Source: Pseudobacteriovorax antillogorgiicola (GTDB lineage: Bacteria > Bdellovibrionota_B > Oligoflexia > Oligoflexales > RGVZ01). Taken from it: 20,465 nt of DNA. This document shows positions 7,863 through 14,112 of the stretch, piece after piece. The stretch is from the NCBI GenBank assembly GCA_945897695.1, contig CAMDGW010000016.1:1-20465 (forward strand), given 5' to 3'. Each line of letters begins with the position of its first letter. The stretch's first letter is position 1. The notes beneath the pieces were generated by a model. The model saw only the letters and a list, made by a program, of their open reading frames with translations. It made no database searches and had not been told where the DNA came from. The translations under genes and the position numbers were made by a program.

Positions 7863-8123
7863 ATGAAAAACATCATGAAAATCGTTCTCGTTGCTGCCGC
7901 ATCTCTTTCAACCGCCGCTTTGGCAGAACACCATGAAAATTGCCAAGTTGGCGATCAAAAAGTTCACGTAAAAAACAAGAAAGAGTGTACAGCTCAAAAA
8001 GGTACTTGGATCAAGACTGCTAAGAAAGAAGAAAAGAAAGCTGACGCTGCTGCTCCAGCTGCTGCTCCAGCCGCTGCTCCAGCCGCTGCTCCAGCTGACG
8101 CTGCTGCACCTGCTCACAAGTGA
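7863..8123 (+). CDS. Small secreted protein with Ala/Pro repeat tail, function unknown
   Basis: An 86-residue protein. Residues 1-21 form a clear Sec signal peptide with an ALA cleavage site before EHHE. The mature part has two cysteines (C27 and C42) that could pair, then a Lys/Glu-rich stretch (51-60), then four exact AAPA repeats (63-78) and a short end. The tail looks like a flexible spacer, possibly against the cell wall. Its DNA is made of four near-identical 12-base units. AGGAG (7850-7854) is eight bases upstream of the ATG. The gene has its own promoter candidate and a strong terminator, so it is monocistronic and possibly well expressed. I do not recognise the family. Confidence 0.85.
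   Translation: MKNIMKIVLVAAASLSTAALAEHHENCQVGDQKVHVKNKKECTAQKGTWIKTAKKEEKKADAAAPAAAPAAAPAAAPADAAAPAHK
8049..8096 (+). repeat. Four tandem 12-base units encoding AAPA
   Basis: Four copies of GCTGCTCCAGCY, differing only in the last base, in frame within the small secreted protein gene. Copy number could change by slippage without breaking the frame. Confidence 0.9.
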
Positions 8124-8145
8124 TTGATATCGCCTAAGGCGAGCG

Positions 8146-8180
8146 AACGCGGGAAGTTTTACTTCCCGCGTTTTTATTTT
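8146..8180 (+). terminator. Rho-independent terminator of the small secreted protein gene
   Basis: AACGCGGGAAG (8146-8156) pairs with CTTCCCGCGTT (8162-8172) around a five-base loop, followed by a T-tract running to 8180 with one interruption. The stem has 11 pairs and is GC-rich, 23 bases past the stop codon. Confidence 0.92.
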
Positions 8181-8269
8181 TGCTCTATTCGAAATATCTA
8201 CCCCAATTTTTCTAGGGATTTTTGGGGTTTAGTGGTAAGCGGTTACGCTTGTCACAAGGTTTTTTATTA

Positions 8270-9439
8270 ATGCGTACGTCATCGTCTATAAATCTAGGAT
8301 TGCCTCTTGGGCTTGCGCCCATGGAGGGTGTTACTGATTTTGCGACTAGACTTTGGTTTCAGCTTATTGGTGGCGTTGATTTTACTTGGACGCCGTTTCT
8401 TCGGGTTACCGATACGTTTCCCGCGAAGTTTCCGGATTTATTTGCTCCGGAACTCTCAATTCTAAAAGGGCTTTTTCCTGCACCACTGGTGTTGCAGGTC
8501 ATGGGCTCGAGGCCTGAAGACATCGTCCGAACTGCAGATGCCGCGGGGGACCGCATTGAGTTCATTGACTTGAACTGTGGTTGCCCATCTCCCACTGTGG
8601 TGGGAAGTCGCGCAGGCTCAAGTCTCTTACAAGAGGCAGAAGTGTTTGCCGGTTTCCTTGACTATATCGCCTCGCGACTGGGACCCGGTCGCCTTAGTGT
8701 TAAAATGCGGACAGGGTTTCATCAGGGGGAAGAGTTTCCTCGGCTTATCGCTGCCATCAAAGGGATCCCTCTGCGTCACCTGACCATTCATGGGCGCACA
8801 AGGCCCGATCGCTACACTGGAAAAGCCGATTGGAGCAAGGTTCATGCTGCTACGGAAAGTTGCCCATTTCCAATTATTGGCTCTGGCGACGTGTGTGACT
8901 TGAAATCTTTAACAATGCGCCAGGAAGTGTCGCCAAACGTTAAGGCCGTGATTATTGGGCGTGGTGCTTTGCGAAATCCATGGATCTTCACAGGCGCGAC
9001 CCACGGACCCGTGGTTGCGGCTTTTGTCGCTTTTGTTTTGTTACAAGATCTTGCCTTGGAGTCAGAGGAGAGGCTTGTGGCGTGGTGCACGACTTTAAAA
9101 CCAAACTCTTTTAGACTGATTGAAGAGGCGGAGTGGGGGCGGGTCATTGAGAGTCTCTTGATCAAGCTGCGAGGTAAGAGCTTCAAGACTTTAACGGATA
9201 TTGAAGTGACTCCGAGGGCGTTGTCACGAGGCAAGATGCTTTGGAATTACTTGCGCTCAAGTTTACCGTCAGCATTCATGGAGCCTTCTTTGATGCGGGC
9301 ATCGACCCTAGAAGGGTTCCTTAGGCAGATTGATGAAATTGCTCGACAGCTTCAACTGTCTCCCGCTAACCTACCAGTGATTTACAATCCAGAGCATGAT
9401 TGGATGTACAGCGGAGCTGGAAGGAATGCTAAGTCTTAA
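8270..9439 (+). CDS. tRNA-dihydrouridine synthase
   Basis: FMN-dependent enzyme that reduces uridine to dihydrouridine in tRNA, using NADPH. I chose the ATG at 8270 (389 residues), preceded by AAGG at ten bases; the frame is also open from a TTG at 8222, close to the upstream terminator and less likely. FMN-binding LAPMEGVTDFATR (15-27) opens a TIM barrel. The catalytic cysteine is C105 in LNCGCPSP, and K146 (SVKMRTG) and H174 (HGRTRPDRYTGKADW) complete the site. PIIGSGDV (201-208) and VIIGRGALRNPWIF (227-240) bind the FMN phosphate. The C-terminal helical region (about 250-389) is longer than in small Dus enzymes. The motifs lean to the DusC type, but I cannot fix the subfamily. The next gene starts 36 bases after the stop. 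Confidence 0.92.
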   Translation: MRTSSSINLGLPLGLAPMEGVTDFATRLWFQLIGGVDFTWTPFLRVTDTFPAKFPDLFAPELSILKGLFPAPLVLQVMGSRPEDIVRTADAAGDRIEFIDLNCGCPSPTVVGSRAGSSLLQEAEVFAGFLDYIASRLGPGRLSVKMRTGFHQGEEFPRLIAAIKGIPLRHLTIHGRTRPDRYTGKADWSKVHAATESCPFPIIGSGDVCDLKSLTMRQEVSPNVKAVIIGRGALRNPWIFTGATHGPVVAAFVAFVLLQDLALESEERLVAWCTTLKPNSFRLIEEAEWGRVIESLLIKLRGKSFKTLTDIEVTPRALSRGKMLWNYLRSSLPSAFMEPSLMRASTLEGFLRQIDEIARQLQLSPANLPVIYNPEHDWMYSGAGRNAKS

Positions 9440-9475
9440 CAGACAGGCGTAATTTTTTAGGAGCAGGAATCTTTC

Positions 9476-10189
9476 ATGGCAGAAATGGTTAACACCTCGG
9501 ATACGGTTGCTAAACGTCCGCTTTCCTTTGAACTCACGCTTTGGCTCATCTACATTTTTTGCTTCATCCTTAAATCGACTTGGCGAGTGAGAGTGATGGG
9601 TATGGACCGGCGGCGTATGGCGACAAATTCTAGTCCCACGAAGAGCTTTCTCATTGCCAGTTTCCACGAAAACGCCATCGCTGGGATCTTGTGCCACTCC
9701 GATCAAAAAATTTGTACGATGGTGAGCCAGTCTAAAGACGGCGAAATCGTTGCTTTTGTTGGCAGTAAAATCGGTCTTACCTCGGTTCGAGGAAGTTCAT
9801 CCCGCGGTGGTAAAGCGGTACGAGACAATATGATCGAAGTCGTAAAATCGGGGATGATCGGGGCCATTACTGTGGACGGACCGCGAGGGCCGCGACGCGT
9901 GCTGAAAAATGGCATTGCAGATATTTCACGCAAAACGGGCGCTCCCGTGGTGCCAACCACCTGCGTAGGAGATTCTGTCTGGGTTTTGGGTAAAACCTGG
10001 GATCAGACAAGAATTCCGAAACCATTTTCTCGGGTCATTGTTTACTACGGGGCTCCGATTACGGTCGCTCGCGATGGGACGGAAGATCAGTTCAAAGACT
10101 ATCTGGCCAAAATAGGCGATGCCATGACCCGGGATGACGACCTTGTGCGCCTAAGGTTTGATGAGTTTTGGGCAACGGCGACACCGTAA
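9476..10189 (+). CDS. DUF374/lysophospholipid acyltransferase-like protein
   Basis: Predicted membrane-bound acyltransferase of 237 residues acting on an envelope lipid; the exact substrate is unknown. One hydrophobic segment (about 18-35) anchors it. The acyltransferase core shows FHENAIAG with H64, MVSQSKDGEIVA (82-93), VRGSSSRGGKAV (104-115) and VDGPRGPRRVLKNG (133-146). These are the DUF374 blocks known from LPLAT-superfamily proteins, including some linked to lipopolysaccharide. The classic HxxxxD acid is not in its usual form; HE may replace it, as is common in the DUF374 branch. AGGAG and AGGA sit 12 and 7 bases upstream of the ATG. It is likely cotranscribed with the dus gene. Confidence 0.85.
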   Translation: MAEMVNTSDTVAKRPLSFELTLWLIYIFCFILKSTWRVRVMGMDRRRMATNSSPTKSFLIASFHENAIAGILCHSDQKICTMVSQSKDGEIVAFVGSKIGLTSVRGSSSRGGKAVRDNMIEVVKSGMIGAITVDGPRGPRRVLKNGIADISRKTGAPVVPTTCVGDSVWVLGKTWDQTRIPKPFSRVIVYYGAPITVARDGTEDQFKDYLAKIGDAMTRDDDLVRLRFDEFWATATP

Positions 10190-10210
10190 AATTAATCTTT
10201 GAGCCAAGCA

Positions 10211-10272
10211 ATCTTAAGATGTCGCTTTGTCGTAGGTCGAGCTAGACTATAAGTGCTTATTATCTAAGATAA
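10211..10272. promoter_or_regulatory. Two related palindromes upstream of xylF, possible regulator sites
   Basis: ATCTTAAGAT (10211-10220) is a perfect ten-base palindrome; TTATCTAAGATAA (10260-10272) is a perfect six-base inverted repeat around one base. Both share ATCT and AGAT half-sites and their centres lie about 50 bases apart, close to five helical turns. They are upstream of the -35 box, where an activator or a looping repressor could bind. No regulator gene is in the window. Confidence 0.4.
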
Positions 10273-10302
10273 ATCAGAGCATTCCTGGTCCCTTTATATT
10301 GT

Positions 10303-10331
10303 TTGACAGAAAAGCCTCAGGTGAGTACATT
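10303..10331 (+). promoter_or_regulatory. Promoter of the xylFGH-GH31 operon
   Basis: A consensus TTGACA (10303-10308) and TACATT (10326-10331) with the optimal 17-base spacer, 63 bases before the xylF start. It is the best-looking sigma-70-type promoter in the window. Confidence 0.65.
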
Positions 10332-10394
10332 GCTCGCCCAAGAGGTTCCAATACTTTTATTCAACATTTTCAGTGATTTGCGAGGGTTCTCCTG

Positions 10395-11414
10395 ATGCTG
10401 CGGTTTGGCTTGTTTTCTCTGATGGCGATGTTGTTCCTTTCTAATTCTTTGTCTGCTGCTGACGCCAAGAAAATCAAAATTGGATTTTCCATGGACACGC
10501 TCAAAGAAGAACGCTGGCAGCGTGACCGCGATATGTTTGTTGCAAAAGCTAAAGAGATGGGGGCTGATGTTCTTGTGCAGGCAGCAAACGGTAATGCTTC
10601 TATGCAGATCAGCCAGGCTGAGAACCTCCTCACGCAGAATGTCGATGTCCTAGTGGTGGTGCCTGCCAATGCAGTGACCGCGGCAACCATCGTCGATAAA
10701 GCTCATAAAGCTGGCAAAAAAGTTTTATCCTACGACCGCTTGATCAAAAACGCCGATGTTGACTTGTACATTTCTTTTGACAACGAAGAAGTGGGACGCC
10801 TGCAGGCGAAGTACCTCACTGACCGGGCGCCTAAAGGCCAGTATGTTTTGATTGGGGGCTCACCAACAGATAACAACGCCAAGATGCTGCGTGATGGGCA
10901 GATGCAGGTGCTTAAGCCATTTGTGGACAAGGGCGACATCAAGATCATCGTCGATCAGTGGGCCAAAGATTGGCAGGCCAGTGAAGCTCTTAAGCACACA
11001 GAAAATGCACTCACTCGTACCAAAAATAATATCCAAGCCGTTGTTGTCTCTAACGACGGAACCGCTGGCGGCGTTATTGCAGCACTCAGTCAGCAAAAGC
11101 TTGCTGGCAAGGTGCTAGTTTCCGGTATGGATGCAGACCTTGCCGCGTGTCAGCGCGTCGCAGAGGGTACTCAGAGTATGACCGTTTATAAGCCAATCTC
11201 CGTAATCTCTCAAAAGGCTGCCGAACTTGCTGTGATCCTAGCAAAAAATGCGGCGTTGCCTGCAGACCTACGTAAAGTAAATAACGGCAAAAAAGACGTA
11301 AGTTCGGTTTTGTTAAAACCAATTCAAGTGGATAAGTCCAATCTTGACGCGACTATCATCAAAGATGGCTTTCACAAGAAGGCTGATGTTTATAAAAACG
11401 TTAAGGGAACTTGA
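10395..11414 (+). CDS. xylF: D-xylose-type periplasmic sugar-binding protein
   Basis: Solute receptor that captures a sugar in the periplasm and delivers it to XylGH. It has 339 residues with a signal peptide (about 1-22, ending SNSLSA). Conserved XylF segments are KIGFSMDTLKEERWQRDRD from residue 27, SYDRLI, ISFDNEEVG, VLIGGSPTDNNA, VVSNDGTAGGVIAAL and VSGMDADLAACQRVAEGTQ. This close agreement with E. coli-type XylF supports D-xylose as the known family ligand, though the starch-type enzyme downstream raises the chance of another aldose. GAGGG (10382-10386) lies eight bases before the ATG. It is the first gene of a four-gene operon and its TGA shares one base with the xylG start. Confidence 0.95.
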   Translation: MLRFGLFSLMAMLFLSNSLSAADAKKIKIGFSMDTLKEERWQRDRDMFVAKAKEMGADVLVQAANGNASMQISQAENLLTQNVDVLVVVPANAVTAATIVDKAHKAGKKVLSYDRLIKNADVDLYISFDNEEVGRLQAKYLTDRAPKGQYVLIGGSPTDNNAKMLRDGQMQVLKPFVDKGDIKIIVDQWAKDWQASEALKHTENALTRTKNNIQAVVVSNDGTAGGVIAALSQQKLAGKVLVSGMDADLAACQRVAEGTQSMTVYKPISVISQKAAELAVILAKNAALPADLRKVNNGKKDVSSVLLKPIQVDKSNLDATIIKDGFHKKADVYKNVKGT

Positions 11415-12943
11415 TGGCTGCCGCTTCGCAAACAGTTCTAGAACTTAGAGACATCGTTAAGGAGTTCCCCGGAGTCAGGGCCCTCGACGGCGTTCGCTTT
11501 GACGTCAGGCGTGGTGAAGTTCACGCTCTATGCGGTGAAAACGGTGCGGGTAAGTCCACTTTGATGAAGATCATTAGTGGGCTTTATCCGTTTGGTTCAT
11601 ACGGTGGCGACCTTCTCGTAGATGGTCAAGTCCGGAAGTTTGCTGGTATCAAGGAAAGTCAGGCGACTGGAGTGGCCATTGTGTTCCAGGAGCTAAGTCT
11701 TGTCCGGGAACTGTCTGTGGCCGAGAATATATTTCTTGGCCGCGAACCATCGCGGTTTGGCATTATCAGTTGGGACGATGTTTACCAAAAAACGGCGTCG
11801 CTGCTAAATGATCTTGGTTTTAACATCAGCCCGTCTGCACGTGTTGGTGATCTCGGCATTGGGCAGCAGCAGATGGTGGAAATCGCCAAGGCTCTGGCCT
11901 TGAACGCTCATATTCTCATTCTTGACGAACCAACATCAGCCCTTAGTGATACCGAGATTGAGGTGTTTCTTGGGATGGTCAGAACTCTCAAGCAGCGAGG
12001 CGTCGCTTGTGTTTTGATCACACACAAGCTTAACGAGGTGTTTGCCGTTTCGGACCGTATCACAGTCTTCCGGGATGGCAAGTCGGTTGTTAGCTACCTC
12101 GCCCGGGACGTGAATGAACATCGGGTGATTGCGGACATGGTTGGACGTGAGCTGACTGATCTTTACCCTCGCATCGACAAAGAGATCGGGGGACCAATTC
12201 TCGAAGTGCAGCATCTGACGGTTCCTCACCCAACAATTCCTGGTCGAGAACTTCTTCATGATGTTTCGTTCACCGTGCGCAAAGGAGAAATTCTGGGCAT
12301 TGCGGGGCTCATGGGCTCTGGACGAACGGAAATCCTGATGTCAGTCTTTGGCGCCCTTCACGGTAAGCGCAAAGGCACCATAAAGCTTGAAGGTGAAACC
12401 TTAGATTTTGCCACTCCTCAGGAAGCAATTACACGAGGTCTAGCCCTCGTTAGTGAAGATCGTAAGCGCCTTGGCCTTGTGCTCGAGGATACTGTTTCGC
12501 GCAATATCTCACTACCAAGTCTGGGTAAATTGACCCGATTTGGTGTTCTTGATGACGACGGTGAGATGAAGATAGCCAAAGATTTCGTGCGTGATCTTCG
12601 CATCAAAACGCCAGGAATTCAGGCGCAGGTTAAAAATCTAAGTGGCGGGAATCAGCAGAAAGTCGTCCTTGCCAAGTGGATGCTAACCAAACCAAAGGTG
12701 CTATTCCTGGACGAGCCGACGCGAGGCATCGACGTCGGGGCTCGGGCAGAGATTTATAAGATTGTAGGAGAGATGGCTCGTGCAGGTGTTGCTGTGGTCA
12801 TGGTCTCTTCGGAGCTTCCGGAAGTTCTTGGTTTAAGCGACCGCGTGCTTGTGATGTGTGGAGGTCGCGTGACGGGAGAGTTTAGTCGTGATGAAGCCAC
12901 CCAGGAACAGATCATGGCGGCAGCGACCCGTTTCTCACACTGA
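11414..12943 (+). CDS. xylG: Xylose-type ABC transporter ATP-binding protein (two ABC domains)
   Basis: Cytoplasmic ATPase that powers sugar import, with the two fused ABC domains usual for monosaccharide importers. Domain 1: Walker A GENGAGKST (41-49), signature region IGQQQMVEIAKAL, Walker B LDEP (170-173). Domain 2: a degenerate Walker A GLMGSGRTE (298-306), signature LSGGNQQK (409-416) and Walker B LDEPTRGID (432-440). The degenerate second Walker A is normal for this family. I chose the ATG at 11414, which overlaps the xylF stop by one base (TGATG) with AAGGGA five bases upstream. A TTG at 11411 is also in frame but only two bases from the ribosome binding site. Length is 509 residues against about 513 in E. 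coli. Confidence 0.95.
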   Translation: MAAASQTVLELRDIVKEFPGVRALDGVRFDVRRGEVHALCGENGAGKSTLMKIISGLYPFGSYGGDLLVDGQVRKFAGIKESQATGVAIVFQELSLVRELSVAENIFLGREPSRFGIISWDDVYQKTASLLNDLGFNISPSARVGDLGIGQQQMVEIAKALALNAHILILDEPTSALSDTEIEVFLGMVRTLKQRGVACVLITHKLNEVFAVSDRITVFRDGKSVVSYLARDVNEHRVIADMVGRELTDLYPRIDKEIGGPILEVQHLTVPHPTIPGRELLHDVSFTVRKGEILGIAGLMGSGRTEILMSVFGALHGKRKGTIKLEGETLDFATPQEAITRGLALVSEDRKRLGLVLEDTVSRNISLPSLGKLTRFGVLDDDGEMKIAKDFVRDLRIKTPGIQAQVKNLSGGNQQKVVLAKWMLTKPKVLFLDEPTRGIDVGARAEIYKIVGEMARAGVAVVMVSSELPEVLGLSDRVLVMCGGRVTGEFSRDEATQEQIMAAATRFSH

Positions 12944-12970
12944 CCGATATTTGTTAAAGGCAAAATAACG

Positions 12971-14101
12971 ATGGAACTAGTTACAAAGTTAAAACAATCT
13001 TGGCGCACCCTCACCATGGTCTTTGCGTTGATTCTTATTTGGATCATCTTCCAGTATGTGACCGATGGCGCTTTTCTTGAAAGCCGCAACCTCTCCAATC
13101 TCTTCCGTCAGATGACAGTAACTGGCGTTCTGGCGATGGGAATGGTGCTCATCATCGTTTCTGGTCATATCGATCTTTCGGTTGGAAGTGTGGTTTGCTT
13201 TCTTGGCGTGACTTTGGCCATGCTCATGCAAAAAGGCTACGCTCCGGTAGCTAGTTTACTTGCGACCTTAGGTGTAGGGCTATTGATCAGCCTGGTTCAG
13301 GGGTGGTTGACCGCTTATCAGAAGGTCCCTGCATTTATTGTGACTCTCGCTGGTATGATGATTTTCAGAGGGCTCAGCATGGGAGTCACTGCCGGTGTCA
13401 CAATCCCTCTTGAAGATAGTTGGATCAAAGCATTTGGCTCGGCCTATGTTCCCGTCGCCATAGGCACTGGTATTGCTGCAGTTTCCGTTTTGTTTATGAT
13501 TGTGACGCGGTTACGTCGTCGGGCCTCAGCCTTGCAACATGGTGTTGCCACCTCGTCAGGGCTGCTGACCTTTCTCGGGCTCTTGATACTTTCGGCTTTG
13601 ATTGCTGGATTCACTTACACCATGAACAATTACGAGGGACTTCCCGTACCAGTGCTTGTCATGCTGGCACTGATGGTGATCTTCAATTTTATTGCCACAA
13701 AGACGGTGTTCGGTCGCCATGTCTACGCGGTTGGTGGCAGCGTCGAAGCTGCGCATCTTTCGGGCGTGAACGTTCGTAAGATTGTTTTGGGGAACTTTCT
13801 ACTAATGGGCGTATTGACGACGGTGGCTGCGATGATTCTGACGGCCCGCGTTGAAAGCGCACAACCGGATGCAGGGCAGCTTTTGGAGCTGGATGCAGTG
13901 GCAAGCTGCGTGATCGGTGGAACAAGTTTGATGGGGGGCAAAGGCACGATTGCTGGCGCTCTCCTTGGTGCTTTAGTCATGGAAAGTCTAAATAACGGCA
14001 TGTCTTTGGCAAATATGGAAGCCTTCTGGCAATACATTGTCAAAGGGCTGGTTTTAGTTGTGGCAGTCTGGCTGGATGTTGCAAGCCAGAAGGCTCGCTG
14101 A
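12971..14101 (+). CDS. xylH: Xylose-type ABC transporter permease
   Basis: Inner-membrane channel subunit of the sugar importer, 376 residues with about ten hydrophobic segments. Family motifs are SGHIDLSVGSVV (64-75), a FGRHVYAVGGSVEAAHLSGVN-type block (about 238-258) and LDAVASCVIGGTSLMGGKGT near the C-terminus, which together define the BPD_transp_2 permeases. The segment between about 176 and 195 (RLRRRASALQHG) is the basic loop also seen in E. coli XylH. AAAGG is ten bases before the ATG, 27 bases after xylG. The GH31 gene starts 11 bases after the stop. Confidence 0.93.
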   Translation: MELVTKLKQSWRTLTMVFALILIWIIFQYVTDGAFLESRNLSNLFRQMTVTGVLAMGMVLIIVSGHIDLSVGSVVCFLGVTLAMLMQKGYAPVASLLATLGVGLLISLVQGWLTAYQKVPAFIVTLAGMMIFRGLSMGVTAGVTIPLEDSWIKAFGSAYVPVAIGTGIAAVSVLFMIVTRLRRRASALQHGVATSSGLLTFLGLLILSALIAGFTYTMNNYEGLPVPVLVMLALMVIFNFIATKTVFGRHVYAVGGSVEAAHLSGVNVRKIVLGNFLLMGVLTTVAAMILTARVESAQPDAGQLLELDAVASCVIGGTSLMGGKGTIAGALLGALVMESLNNGMSLANMEAFWQYIVKGLVLVVAVWLDVASQKAR

Positions 14102-14112
14102 GGGAGGAACCT

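Noticed and set aside
8237..8250. AAGCG/CGCTT mini-hairpin before the dus ribosome binding site
   Set aside because: Five-base stem with no further support; likely chance.
8222..8269. TTG start for the dus gene adding 16 residues
   Set aside because: No ribosome binding site upstream; the ATG at 8270 has AAGG at ten bases and starts close to the FMN motif as in the family.
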